A DNA stretch of 64,000 nt from Amborella trichopoda (GCF_000471905.2 NW_006499617.1:2653225-2717224), one strand, 5' to 3'; shown: positions 1 through 12,010, numbered from the stretch's first letter. The notes: generated by a model from the letters alone, not told the origin. A program made the numbers and translations.

Positions 1-600
1 AGAAGGCCTCTTTTGAAGGTCAAATGCTACGAACCTTTGGTCGACACTGCTGCTACACTAGGTTTACCTTTGATGTGCAGGGTATCCCTGTTGGTCCCGT
101 CTAGCAGAGTCCAGTCGAGGGCTTCCGGCCCACCCGAAAGTTTGGTCCCCTGCTGGCTAGATGGCTTTAGCGAGATGTACCCTGAATCTTGTGGCAACCC
201 TAGCCTTGTCAGTCTCTTACCTTCTTAATTGCTCTTAGCATTTTTAAAGGGATCAGTTTGTCATTGTCCTCACCCTCAAGGGCTCTCTATGGCTCTAGAG
301 CATGAGGCCTTGTAAAGACCTCCTCATACTGAAGCAGGCCTCTTTTGAAGGCTAAATGCTACGAACCTCTAGTCGGCACTGCTGCTACACTAGGTTTGCC
401 TTTGATGTGTAGGGTATCCATGTGGGTCCCATCTAGAGGAGTCCAGTTAGGGGCTTTTGGCCCCCTCGAAAGTCTTGTCCCACATTGGCTAGAGGGCTTT
501 GACGAGACGTACCCTGAATCCTATGGCAACCCTGGACTTGTCAGTCCCTTGCCTTTGTAATGACCCTGAGCATTTCTAGAGGGATCTTTTTGTCATTGCC
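1..600. repeat. Tandem repeat, about 332-bp unit, two copies
   Basis: A block starting AGGCCTCTTTTGAAGG at about position 4 recurs at about 336 and stays alignable to about 600, so the period is close to 332 bp. The copies differ by scattered substitutions, including in the short ORFs of 71 codons that both carry (13-228 and 345-560); those ORFs are by-products of the repeat and not treated as genes. The array is cut by the window edge, so more copies may lie to the left. Confidence 0.85.
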
Positions 601-621
601 CTCACCCTCAAGGACTCTTGT

Positions 622-866
622 TCTTGCTGAACTAGGGAGATCTTATGAGGCTCTCACTCCTTGATGAGCCATTGAAACTAGGGAGATCTTGTGAGGCTCT
701 CACTCCCTGACAAGCCGTGGAAACTGGGGAGATCTTGTGAGGCTCTCACTCCCTAACAAGCCACAGAAACTGAGGAGATTTTATGAGGCTCTCACTCCGT
801 AATGAGCCATGATTGCTGGGGATATCTTATGAGGCTCTCACTCCTTGACAAGCCATGGAAACTGTG
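622..866. repeat. Minisatellite, 46-bp unit, about five copies
   Basis: The word GAGATCTTRTGAGGCTCTCA recurs with its first base at about 637, 683, 729, 775 and 820, a regular 46-bp period. It follows the 332-bp array directly. The ORFs at 802-1224 and 855-1103 that overlap its end look like chance reading frames, and I see no recognisable gene in 867-1489. Confidence 0.85.
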
Positions 867-1489
867 GAAGTGCATCAACCTGCTTTGTCTGTCCAAGTGC
901 CCTTTCACAGGTTTTCACTTGAACAGGGGAAGTGGCGTCGTGAAGACGATTTTCACCAACTTTCATTATTTCTGGGCTCCTTTACTCATGACTTTGTGGT
1001 CATGTCCACCTTCTTCAACCATTTTTTCTCACGGTGCCCTTTTTGGGTGTTCACCGTGCGTGGGTTTATTTTTCCACAGAACTCTCTTACTCCTGGTTTG
1101 TGACCATGCCTGTCTGTCATTTTTACTCATGGCGTTCCCTTGTCTAGGGTACACCATCCCCATATTTTTTGAGAGAATGCATGTTTTAGGGTTGTGCCTT
1201 CGAGACCTATGCGAAGCCTTTTAACGTCATTTGGCTAGGACGTGCACTATAATTTTAGGGCCATATAGTTGGACCGTAGTGGTAAGGAATGGCAGTCTGT
1301 AGGGGCCATAGAGTGAATTTGGGGGTGACTTTGACTAACTTGGGAAGGTGGCATGAAGTTGCCTGTAGAGAGTTGATTAGATGACAGGTGAAAAGTGGTG
1401 AGTCATTAGCTAGCGACTAGATGTCTTGTCTTTTGATGAGCATGGGTAAGAATTTGGGGAATGAAATGAAAGATGGTGAAGGTGGCCCG

Positions 1490-1765
1490 CTCACATGAAT
1501 GGGTCAGCTAAGGAAGACGTGTGTGGCTATGCATGTAAAGGGTGTGTGTGCGCACGTAGACTCACTAGAGAGGCAATGGAAGTGGTGTAGGTGGCCCACA
1601 CACACGAATGGGCTGGCTAGGGAAGACGTGCATGGTGATGCACGTGAAGGGCATGTGGGCCTAGGTAGGCTCACTGGAGAGAAAAGGAAGAGGGTATGCA
1701 CGCACCAATAGGCCGCTTAGGGAAGACGTGTGTGGTGATGCATGTGAAAAGGGAGGTGTGCGTGC
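1490..1765. repeat. Minisatellite, about 100-109-bp unit, three copies
   Basis: The word GGAAGACGTG followed by a TGGTGATGCAYGTGAA-like stretch occurs near 1512, 1621 and 1721. The unit is rich in CAC/GTG steps. The overlapping ORFs on both strands (1499-1711 and 1504-1701) are repeat shadows. Confidence 0.75.
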
Positions 1766-1789
1766 CCATGGGGTGTCTTTAAGGTCATG

Positions 1790-3475
1790 TCTCCTGGACC
1801 TGGGCGAAGCAGTTTAACGTCATGCGGTCAGGACCTGTATTATGGTTTAAGGTCATGTAGCTTCGATTGTGGTTACGTAGTTTAAAGTCATGCAATTAGG
1901 ACCGTGTAGTTTAAGGTCGTGCGACTAGACCTCCGCTACAGTTTATGGTCATATAGTTTGGACCATAGCTATGCAGTTTAAGGTCATGCAGCATGGACCG
2001 TGTGCTAGTCGTCATGTCAGTAAGGTTGCTTGGGGGTAGGTATGTGGATAGAAATCTGACTCCCTAGGGACAAAGATAGTTAAGGTTATCCACATGTGAA
2101 GATATGTCGATGGAGGTGGTGATCCTATGAGGGGTAGTTAAGAGGAAAGGCTTCACTGGGGATTAGGAGGGCCAGTGTGACTCCATGGGGATAATGAATA
2201 TGAGTGTGCATGGAACTCCGAGAGGCCAGGGCACGGACGAACCCCCACCCCCGTGGGTTAAAGGAAGGATGTTCCTAACTCTCTGGAGGTGATGGGATGA
2301 GTACAACCCTTACATGCATCTAAGTCCGTTGGGGGTTCAGTTAGAGTTATGTGTATGCACCATGCGGTGTGCTGAGCATTATAGTTTTAGGGTGTTCTAG
2401 CTCGGACCATGGCTATGTATTTTAAAGTCATACGGCTAGGACCACGTAGTTTGTGGTCGTGCAACTGAACCTTCGCTACAGTTTAGGGTCATATAGTTTG
2501 GATTGTGGTGCTAAAGGCTTTTAATGTCATGCGGTCAAGACGTGAACTATGGTTTAAGGTCACACAGCTGGACCATGGTCGTAAGTTTAAAATCATATGA
2601 TAAGGACTTTGTAGTTTGAGGTCGTGAAACTAGACCTCCGCTATAGTTCAAGGTCATATAGTACGGACCGTGGTCATACAGTTTTGAGTCGTGAAACAAG
2701 GACTATGGTGATGCAGTTTAAGGTCATGCAACGCTGACCATGGCTATGCAGTTTAAGGTCATGCAACGTGGACCATGGCAATGAGGTTTAAGGTCATGCA
2801 GTGCAGACCATGGCGATGCAGTTTAAGGTCATGCAACGCTGACCATGGCGATGAAGTTTTAGGTCATGCAGCGTGAACCATGGCTATGCAATTTAAGGTC
2901 ATGCAGGACTGACCATGGCGATGTAGTTTTAGGTCATGCAGCACGGACCATGAAGATGCAGTTTAAGGTCATACGGTGCAGACCATGGCTATGCAGTTTA
3001 ACATCACGCAACACAGATCATGGCGATGCAGTTTAAGGTCATGCAGTGCAGACCATGACGATGCAGTTTAAGGTCATGCAGTGCTGACCATGGCGAGTTT
3101 AAGGTCATGCAATGCAAACCATGGCTAGGCAGTTTAAGGTCATGCAGCGCGGACCCTGGTGATGCAGTTTAAGGTCATGCAACATGGACCATGGTTATGC
3201 AATTTAAGGTCATGCAATGCGGACCATGGTTATGAAGTCGAAGGTCATGCAACACGGACCATGAGGATACAGTTTATGGTCATGTAATGCAGACCATGAC
3301 GATGTAGTTTAAGGTCATGCAGCCCGAACCATGGCGATGCAGTTCAAGGTCATACAGTGTGGACCATGGCAATGTAGTTTAAGGTCATACAGCACGGACC
3401 ATGGCCATGCAGTTTAAGGTCATGTAGCGCAGACCATGGCGATGCAGTTTAAGGTCATGCAGCACAGACCATAAA
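1790..3475. repeat. 35-bp satellite-like array, regular from about 2690
   Basis: From about 2690 to 3475 the unit GTTTAAGGTCATGCAGCGCG plus GACCATGGCGATGCA repeats every 35 bp (for example GTTTA at 2716, 2751 and 2786), giving roughly 22 copies with moderate divergence. From 1790 to 2690 the same words (GTTTAAGGTCATG, GGACC) are present but spaced irregularly, as expected of an older, decayed part or of more complex repeat units. A long, graded array like this is typical of the region between the last ORF and the 3' LTR in Tat-lineage retrotransposons. Whether it belongs to the minus-strand element at 3480-12034 is inference. Confidence 0.85.
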
Positions 3476-3479
3476 GATG

Positions 3480-4830
3480 GAGGGAATAGAGCCATTATCA
3501 GAAACTTGGCTCACTGAGGGGCGAGGTTGTGCTCTAGGGAATGAGCTTCCTTAGAATATGGGACGATCGTCCGGAGGGGAGCGTTAAGGCCTGTGTATGA
3601 TGCTAAGTGCAGCATTAGACCCGGATGATGGCGTCAGGTCCCTTGGTGAGGCGCGAGGCAGTAGCCCTTGACCAGATGCAGGGCGATAACTCCTCGACAA
3701 GGCGTGCGGCAATAGCCTCCTAAGAAAGGGTTCGGTGGTAGTCCATGGACGAGACATGTGGTGATAACCTTCTGAACAAAGCGTGCGACACTGGACCCCT
3801 CGACAAAGTCTTGACGAGGCAAGCGACGCTGCTGCTTTGGGTCTCGAGCTTGGCTACCCCGGCCCGGCCTTATCGTCTTTATGAGCTGAGGGCTGGAGCG
3901 TCACTCTGAGTTTGTCAGGGGTAGCCCGATACTGCGTGGTATGAAAGGGAGGGAAACCCCACATTACTATTTTTTTTAGAGAGAGAGAGAGTCAAAGCTC
4001 CTGACGTGGGATTTTTGGCAAGCGCTTCCTGGCAAGAACTTGCAGAGAAAGGTCCATAGGGATTTTTTTGACAAACTTCAGGAGGTGTGAAGCTTCGCAA
4101 CATGCATGCAAACAGTTTTCGACTAGCATCAAAGCTTTCTGAGCAAGGAAGAGGATCTCTCTAAGCCTTGGTAGAATTTGTAGAGGTGTCATGACGAAGC
4201 TCGAATGCTTCTCCAGCCATTCTGCTGTTGAAGGGGAGGTCTTAGAGAGCTCAGATGGCTTTGCCAACACTATGGTTGTCAGAGGAGAAGGAGAAGAGGC
4301 TGCATTGAGTTCACTAGAATTTTAGAGGATTTCCGGTGAGCTTTGCCGGACTGCTGAAGTGGGAAACCAGGGAGAAGGGCAATCCGCAAGGTTGCAGGGA
4401 AGCTTTCAGAAATTTTCGACTCCGATAACAAGTAGAAGGTAGGAGAAGGTTTTCCCGATGGATGGGAGTGGATTCCCGGCAAGTAGAAGAAAGCGTCAGT
4501 GGGAAATCGAAGGGTTGGGAGACCGTAATGGTCGAGGAGGTGAGGAGTCATGGGACGGCAGTCTATCACCCTCGGCATGCACCGTGACAGGCCACGCCTC
4601 AAGTGTCAGGTGACGTGTCTAAATTTCAAAGGCCGCACATGCGACGCGTGCTGACGGCTGGAGCGAGACATTAATGCACCTTGGTTCGCGGGACGTCGAT
4701 GGTCCTTGATTGATCGCGAAACGGAAATTCCCTCTTGGTGGCAGATGGTGATAGCCCTACCCTTGTTCTACGAGACGACGGTATTTGGTGTCCCCCCCCC
4801 CCAACCCCCCAAACACATGTCTTCTTGACG
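3480..4830. other. Spacer without a recognised gene
   Basis: Several minus-strand ORFs of 62-107 codons cover 3634-4602 but none resembles a known domain. A long C run lies near 4789-4800, with a shorter one just after it, which reads as a G-rich purine tract on the minus strand. A GA-repeat stretch lies near 3978-3991. If the minus-strand element at 4800-12034 continues leftwards, this would be its 3' untranslated region, but no LTR start could be located. Confidence 0.4.
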
Positions 4831-4834
4831 ATTA

Positions 4835-5790
4835 GCGGAGGCTTCTAAAGCTTTCAGGAGACAAGCTTCCTCAGGCAAGGACCTCACAATTATTGAGGAC
4901 GAAGAGCCTCTTAATACTGAGAATGAAGTGCATCCCTTTCCTCAACTTCCTGTCTCCAGAGGTGAGAGAGAGTATGATTTGATAATTATGGGCAACCTGG
5001 CGATTACCCTTGCAACCTTGATTACCCTTGCAACCTTGAGAGAGGGACTCATGTTTCCTGTTCGAAGGGAACCCATCATAGGCTTTTGTAGTCACCTCCT
5101 TTCAAGACAAGTTATGCATCCTCTTATTTGGTGCATTCGGGGAGGCCTTGTTGTTTTGCAGGCCATGATGCCTTTCCCTACACAAATCACCAAGCTCAAC
5201 AGCCGTAATGTTACTACAGATAATGGATGCGATCTTCTTAGAGTCGCTTATCAACTCTTCAGCTGGGCTTCTCTCTTTCAGCGGATCAGGTTCCCATCTT
5301 TGGCAAAGAGGCTGATAAACAACCTCTTAGATTTTGATGTTCCTTACGTGGACTTGTTCAAAACGAAAGTGATTGAACGGCTCGACAAGCTAGGGAAGTT
5401 CTATGTTTAGAAGAGTCAGCTTCTATTGACGAATATCCCTCCATTAGACATCTACTGAGGTTCTTTCCAGGGTCTTTAACTGTTACAGATTCTACAGTAG
5501 CACACTTGGGAAACCTTAGAACTAGCTTGCGCATGCGTCAGTTCGTTCACTTAGATTTCGAGATTTTACCCTCGAAAGTTCCTTTAATATTTAAAGAGAT
5601 TGCCTGCTTTGAAAATGAGGAGGACATGGTGATTATTGAACGTGACATTGGTGATTTGCAAAGCTTGATTATCATGGCCCGCGAGGAGGGAAAGGACCCA
5701 TTGTCGCCTCAGTTGGAGCATGGGGAATATCATCCTTTGGTCAGAAAGTTTGCACTCCTCCAAGTGTCAGCTTTGAAAGATGGGATCAAA
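4835..5790 (+). pseudogene. ORF antisense to the minus-strand gypsy element, one frameshift
   Basis: Two frames (about 4835-5410 and about 5411-5793) join through an apparent frameshift near 5405-5415, together about 310 codons. Recognisable features are few: an N-terminal segment with acidic residues (IIEDEEPLNTENE), then hydrophobic/basic stretches, and no catalytic motif I can name. A short in-frame duplication, ATLITLATL, lies near 5015-5035. The strand is opposite to the gag and protease at 6167-10823. This matches the position of the antisense ORF known in several Tat-lineage elements, whose product has no settled function. A captured host gene fragment is the alternative. From 5791 to 6166 I see only AT-rich sequence with no gene. 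Confidence 0.45.
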
Positions 5791-6166
5791 TAGGCGCAGC
5801 AAGACTATTACAGGCTTAGCTTTGAGATTTTGGTGGATATTTCTATTTGTAACTCTTCGTACTCAAATTGTTAGCGATAGTGACAGAATCCCCTCTTTTT
5901 GTCTTTTCGCTAATATCTGTAACAACCTTTGATTGATGAATGAAGTGACTATTTTCTCTTCCATGTGAATAGCATGGCTTTTGTTCTTCCCTTTTCTTTC
6001 GTTTCACTGCTTCCGCCCTTCATGGGTTGAGATGAAGCTGAATAGCCCACTCCTTGCTTCATCTTATGGCAGCCTGTTGTAGCTTCAATGACCTAGAACA
6101 GGGGAGCAGTTGCTTCCTCACCTCTAAGTGATTGATTGGAGAGGGACTCATAATTCATGGTTCTCA

Positions 6167-7473
6167 TTATTTGATGAGCTTGCTAGCTGTAAATGCTCCA
6201 GTCCGGGGAGCTTTGGCTTTGATTTGAGGTTCATTGCTTTTGAGCTCATCATAAGTCTTGGTCGCAGGGATAGACTCCCTTAAGTGTTTTGAAGAGACGT
6301 GCATAGCCTTCAATTGATTATGGAGGTTACACACCTCACGTCTTAACACTATCATGGGGCCTTGTTCCTAAGAACCGGAGGGCTGACTCTTGTCCGCCTG
6401 AACTTCTTCGACAACCCCGGAGAAGTGAAAGTCCTTCTTTTGGCTGCCGGTTGTCCCCTTGTTCAGGGAGGACGGAACTTGGAGGACCTTTCGTGGCGGT
6501 TGGTGCACCAACTCTGTCTCTAAAAGGACGATGGGGACATGCAGAACCTTTTGTTGGTATGATGTGTAGATGATCCTAGGTGCTGGTAGAGTCACCTTTA
6601 GGGCTTCCTCAAGCTCAGGGGCTACTTCTAACTTGTCGTTTTTTTCTGGTGAATTGAAAGTAGAGGGAGAAGCTTCACGTTCAGGAGAAGATACCATGAC
6701 CTCGAAGAGGTGGCAAGGTATACTTGGGTGGATAGGGGTCAAAGGGAGGACATGCCTTCTTTTTTCTCTTCTTAGAAGATGTCTGTAATCATTCGCCCGA
6801 TCCTAAACATCGTCATGAGAAGAAGGCATCGTCTCTCATACATAATTTCGATCATCATCCTTTGACTTTTCTGGTGAGGGAAGGTCTACGAAATAGTACT
6901 TGGCATCAACATAAGGATTCTCAACTACGGGGAATGGTCTTTTGTCAGCATAGACCGTGTGTTTCCTTCCATCTCGGTTGTACTTGAAACATTGATGGAG
7001 CGTGGAAGGAACCACCCTCTGATCATTAAGCTAAGGAGGATGTTGTAGGAAGTATCGGTGTCAATTACGTGAAACTGAGCTTAAGCATTGAGGTCACCGA
7101 TCTTAGGGCGGAGGCGCACTGTGACGGCTGGCTTTTCTCTTGACTCGTTGAACCCTTGCACAATGATGAGGGTAGGATTGAGGTCATCAGACCCTAATCC
7201 CAGTCGGGTGAGAATCCTTCACCCTCCGTCTAGCATGATCCGATTCAGAGGGTAAGTGTGCAGTTCACCATTCACGAAGAGGGGTCGATTATGGAATTTG
7301 CCTCCTAGCTGAAGGTCATCTTCAGACAAGGAGATTGCCAGGCACCCGCTTCGAATGGCTGGGTTGACCTTGATGGGTTCCACCTCAGTCTCGTAGACCT
7401 CTGGGTTAGAGAGTGCTTGGACCAAAGCCATGCGGTAGTCTCTAGACAGCAAGAGGGCATCGTAGATGCTCAA
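6167..7473 (-). pseudogene. Retroviral-type aspartic protease and downstream polyprotein fragment
   Basis: The frame 7473-7219 ends in FVNGELHTYPLNRIMLDGG, the segment that carries the catalytic aspartate in plant Ty3/gypsy proteases (D-G-G here). After a frame change the typical following blocks appear: VQGFNESREKPAVTVRLR, then FHVIDTDTSYNILL around 7060-7090, and a decayed match to the W-H-x-C-x-K-Y block near 6960-7000. Downstream, 6742-6368 and 6355-6167 encode an acidic, proline-rich segment without known motifs. The normal RT block should follow but is absent. Several stops and frameshifts make it non-functional. The stretch 7480-8060 contains only a 96-codon ORF (7722-8012) of unknown nature, probably linker sequence of the same polyprotein. 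Confidence 0.65.
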
Positions 7474-8059
7474 AAGACCTGGAAGCTTTCTTAAGTGCCC
7501 AATTACATCATATTTTACTTTATCCTCATTTGTCTTCTGTGTTCATGATCCAGTCACTGGTGTAAGTGGTATTGTAGGTTTAAGAGTAGGTTTTGGTTGA
7601 GTTTTGGTTTGTGACACTGGCTGACTTTGTTGTTCAACCGGTGTGGTCTGGGTCTGCATTAATAAGAATTTGTACTAGGGATGTAGAGGTTTGAGGTTTA
7701 GGTTTAGGGGAAAGTGAAGGATCAGGAAATTTGTTGATCTTGAACTTTGGAGGTGAGGGCTGTAGCTACTTTCCCGATCTCAGATCCATATGCCCCATGT
7801 TGGTAGGTACTTCCAAGATTTACAACCATGTGGGAGGCTTCATGGGAGTAGGAGCTTAGAAATGGCTCGGTTTTGGAATGGGTAGCCAAGGCATCGGCTG
7901 CCGTTGAGAATCCTTCCCCTTGGGCCAGTATTTCTCCGAGGTGTTCTTGCTGTGACATGTGAGGCTGATGTCTTTGAACTCCTTGTTTAAAGAGTCGAAT
8001 TCTAGGCATCACCGAGTGGTACCTATAGAAGAAATAGAGGAGAAGGAAGGAGAAGAAGG

Positions 8060-9330
8060 GTTAAGTCCTTCCGGGCAACTTTTTATGTTGTCGCTGGAGT
8101 TGGACGTTTGTAGGGGTATTTAAGGTCCTTCCCCGGCTTTGACCATTGTCGGGTGCTTTTAACATTCTCACCCATTTGACCAGCTCTTGAGATATTGTTG
8201 ACTCAGGGCCCTCTACCTGATTGGATGATAAGATGAGGCGAGTTGTGCCAAAGATGAATTTCTGCAAGGTCGGTAGCGGAGGAAGGGGTCTGAGGAATGC
8301 TTCCTTGGCTGGAGGCTGAGGAAGATGATTCCTTCAAAGGGCTGACCTAGGTGTTTGCCATCTCCTTTGGGATCCTTGGGGGGTTGTTTGGACGGCCCTA
8401 CCAGGCTGAGGGGAGGAGGTAGCCTGGCGGACTGCCTCCCGTCTCTGGGACTTGAGCCTGCTGCGCCCATGATAGACTTCCCAGGACTGAGAGGTCAAAG
8501 GCCCTAAGGAGTCCAGTGCATACTCATGAGGGGCCTACCGAACGGCTTCTCCTTGAACGGGAGCAAGGGCTTGGACGTGTTTTAGAAGAATCGCCCAGTC
8601 AATGCGACCTTGCTGGACTTCCTCCGCAACTATGGCCTTGAACCCAGAGCAGTCATTGAGTTCATGGCCCAACACTTGGTGATAGGCGCACCAGAGTTTC
8701 TTAGTGCCCCTAGCGAGGCGCCTCGGCTGCCTGATAGACTTGGGGGTGACGAGACCCTAGTGAAGTATTGCTTCAAAAAGGGCCTGGAGGGGGTTTTGCT
8801 CGGCACTTCCCTGGGCTTGCATAGGGAGGTCTTCTTGTGCAGGAGGGAGAGGGACTCGAGGGTGTCTTGCTGGGGCACCGTGAACTTCTTGGCACTGCTG
8901 CATCTTTTAGGCTAAGAGCTTATGGAAGTCCGTGCAATTATTGATGTCATGGCCTCGTATCCGGTGATATGCACACAAGAGGTTCTCGATCTCTGGTGGC
9001 AGGAACTTAAGTTGTCTTATCGGCTTTGGGGTGGCGATTCCTTCTTCGAGCATCAAGGAGAAGAATGCACGAAGGATGGCGGGTGCCGCATATCTTCTTG
9101 GATTGTGATTATGTGAGATGCCTCAGCTGCCCCGAATGCCTTTTTCAATTCTTTGACCTTTATCTAACCTTTGTTGATAAAGGCTTCGATAGTGTCATTG
9201 AGCTTATAGCAGTCGTGAGTGGGGTGGCAGACCCTCCTGTGATAGGCACAGTACTTCTCATATGCCTCCTGCCCAACCAACTCCGCAGTATTGGCCACCA
9301 GCAACTTTATCATGTTTTGCTCTAACAATA
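8060..9330 (-). pseudogene. Gag C-terminal segment with three tandem CHHC zinc-knuckle units
   Basis: Read on the minus strand, three motifs of the form C-x2-H-x4-H-x4-C occur: CAYHRRVCHPTHDC (9250-9209), CAYHRIRGHDINNC (about 8974-8933) and CAYHQVLGHELNDC (8692-8651). They are about 276-282 bp apart. The second and third sit in clearly related contexts (G-x-x-TPKxIRQ about 25 residues before, F-K-x-hydrophobic after), so they look like tandem copies of a unit of about 93 residues. The C-x2-H form is the usual nucleic-acid-binding knuckle of Tat and Athila-like Gag proteins; one copy per Gag is usual. Before unit 1 the minus strand reads VYPFDTEWTPSLLRLLLEQ, a typical Gag linker. Frameshifts separate the units. 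Confidence 0.6.
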
Positions 9331-9559
9331 GTCGAAGCAGTGAGGGTGTCCACTCAGTGTCGAAGGGGTAAACCTTATTCTGGTGCTAGAAGAAGTAGTC
9401 GCTTTGCCTAGAGTTTTTAGACGGCCAGAGGCTGCTGTAGGCTTGCCACTTGCCCCTAGCCGAAGATGCATGTGCCTTAGAGAGGTCTAGGCTTTGAGAA
9501 GTCGAGCCTTTAGTGTCAGCCACGGTTACGACCACGCTAATTACTGCCTTTTAATTGCC

Positions 9560-10823
9560 CTGACTGCTGGGGCGTGAATTTGAGCTGGCAGGTTGCTGAC
9601 GGGTGTTGACGTGCTTGAACAATCCCTCAAAGGACTGCCTTGGAGAAGGGCTCTGACATGGAGGGTGGATTGGATACCTCAACATGTAAGCCGATCTCAG
9701 GAAGCATGTTTCGTATGCAGGTCTGGACTGCTTCCTTCTCGATCATGGGAGTGGCGTGAAAGGTCATCAACTCTCTCCATCGGGTAATAAATTTATCAAC
9801 CGGCTCACCAGGGTCTTGCATCAAGGTGAGAACCTCGATGGTTTCGACGTTTCTTTTGACTTCATAGAAGCGTTGGTCGAACAACTGCTCCATTTTTGCC
9901 AAGTGTTTACTGAGTTCGATGGCAATCGAGCATACCACTAGAAGGCTGGTCCTTCGAGAGTTTCGACGAGCTGGTGGAGGAGAAGACGTCTGTCTGTTGC
10001 AGTCTCCGGACAGGCCGCTTGGAAGTGGGCCGTAGGCTGCTGAGGAGATGTGGTACCATTGAACAGGGGGAGTTTCCCTTTTTTGGTAGCTCGAGGGAAA
10101 CGACACCTGGTCAATGTATGAAGGATACGGCTGTCGGTAAAGTGGCATCTCCTGCATACTCGAGACCTTGTTCTTGAGGCTATGGGCCTTCATAGCATCT
10201 ATGTCGGTTTGAGAGACCCCGCGAGGAGAGGAGCTGTCTTCAGAGACCAATGGGGGAGCTTCCCTTGGAGCTGTGTCTTCTCCGGTCGGGGAGTTAGGCG
10301 TAGAAGGAGACTTGGAGGCCTTTAGGCACTCCATCTTTCCAACGATGGCTTGCATCATTTCCTCGAACTTGTTCATTTGCTCCTCTTGAGAGTTGTTCGG
10401 GTCATTGATCATCATAACACTGACCATTTCCTCTGAGAGGTCAGAGTCAGGTGAAGCAGCAGGCTGCCGAGGCTGGGAAGTCAACCTCGGCAATTCAGTC
10501 TGGAGGGGCCTAGTTTGCCCCAACTGGACTAGGGATTTGTATTCCGATCTTGTGAGGATCGGTTCTTGAAGGTCTTGGGACTGTGGCTTCTGGATGGTGA
10601 CCACCGATCAGTACAATTGGACTTGCTCAGGCTCCAGAATTTGAACAGGGAAGAAGGGATTACAAGACAGGAGGTCGTAAGGGGTGGCGATTCCCTTTGA
10701 GGCTTCTCTGGTCAGGATCTGTAGGCCTTTCTTCAGCTTGATCTTGAGGTGGTTGTGGACCTCATTCCAGAATCGAGCCTGAGACTTGGACTGCCCCGTT
10801 TTCTTTGAACAGGCAAGGGCCAT
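9560..10823 (-). pseudogene. Gag polyprotein, retrotransposon gag domain
   Basis: A 325-codon frame (10604-9627) preceded in frame by a 71-codon frame (10823-10608) encodes an acidic, serine/proline-rich N-terminus and then a retrotransposon gag core. In the best frame mix the core shows PLFNGTTSP, then LVETLEGPAF and WYARLPSNSVNTW around 9890-10070, followed by EPVDKFITRWRELMTF near 9770-9815, the order expected for plant Ty3/gypsy capsid proteins. Two frameshifts, near 10070 and 9890, are needed to keep the homologous frame. A stop after VQLY separates the two N-terminal pieces. The product would form the virus-like particle of the element. Confidence 0.7.
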
Positions 10824-12010
10824 GTCTATGAGCTAGAGCAGAGAGTGGGGCCCAAGGATGATGCGCAGGTTCATGTTTTGGAGGCTAGAGGCCTCTATCC
10901 GACATCTAGCCATTGCCCCGAGTTCCCTTGTGAGGCTAGGGTGTTCGGATGGCTCGGGGCTAGCTCAAGATGGTACTCTTAAGAAAGACCTTGAGTACCA
11001 GGGCTCGAGGTGTTTGCCTAGCGTCGGGAGAGCAGCAGAGGAAAGAGGGGCCGGCTCGTGACTCCACTTGATTCTTGCTCCGAAAGGGACCTACGATGAT
11101 GGTGGGCGTGCACCTTTAGGGTTAGCCATCCAGGTGACTTGGGGGTCAGCCCGGGCCCGGTCAATGGGTTAGACTTGGGGAGACCGAGACTCACAAGCTT
11201 GTGTTTGTGAGGGACAAGGCGGGAGCTTTTCTCTCACAAGGTGAAGCTGTGTGTGCTAGGAAGGAAGATGGAGCGATCGACCCTCCTATGCTCGAGGTAG
11301 CATACAGCTAGTGCTGCCCTAAGCGGTGGAAAGTGAATGCATGACGCATGCAGGGTTTGGCCCGAGAAGGCCTAGTCCTGGATGCGAGCTCAAGGCGACA
11401 CGAGGGTCACCCTGAGGTGTGGCTAGAGTGGATAGACAACGAGCCTTTGAGTGTGTGCGAGGGGTTAAGACCTTAGGGGCTCCGCCTCTATTTACCGACC
11501 CTCCAAATGTGGGGGCTCAAAGTAGAGAAGGAGCACGGGGGTTTGCCTTGTGGCGAACCTCAAGAGCGATGACAGTTTGTTTTCCTTTCGCAGTGGTGGA
11601 TAGGATAGCCTTATGGCGTGCCGCAACAGTATGACTGGCAGGAGACTTGTCAATAGCAGGGTGCATGGTAACATAAGTTCTTCCAATGCAAGAAAGCCAG
11701 GTGGAGGGTCTTAATGGAGGGTCTTAGTGGAGGGTCCGCCAGGGCAAGAAAGCAGGGAGGCAGGGACCATTAAATCTCCTCCGCACCAACCCAGGTGAGA
11801 ACCTGGGAGCCGAACCTTAGGCGCCGACTCAGAAGGAGAGTAGGGAAGGAGGCATGAGCTGCTCGCTTCCCTGGGACACCCACGAGTGCAGGGATAAGGA
11901 AATCCCCGACCCGGATGAACGGGTTGAACAACCCAGGTGCCATAGAAATGATTGCAAAAATTAAAGAAGGAAACCATTCAAACAATTGCTAATCGACTAA
12001 GGGGTAGTAA
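10824..12010 (-). other. Leader between primer-binding site and gag of the minus-strand element
   Basis: No domain is recognisable. Short overlapping minus-strand ORFs at 11711-11985 and plus-strand ORFs at 10858-11634 are not supported as genes. The plus-strand word GGAGGGTCTTAGT is repeated two to three times near 11700-11740. A leader of about 1.2 kb is within the range of Tat-like elements. Confidence 0.4.

Noticed and set aside
1504..1701. Minus-strand 65-codon ORF opposite a plus-strand 70-codon ORF
   Set aside because: Both are confined to the 100-109-bp tandem repeat.
2690..3475. Regular 35-bp repeats as a CRISPR array
   Set aside because: There are no spacers; it is a simple tandem array.
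4789..4815. C-rich run as polypurine tract of the minus-strand element
   Set aside because: No sequence resembling the putative LTR at 12034-13400 follows it on the minus strand.
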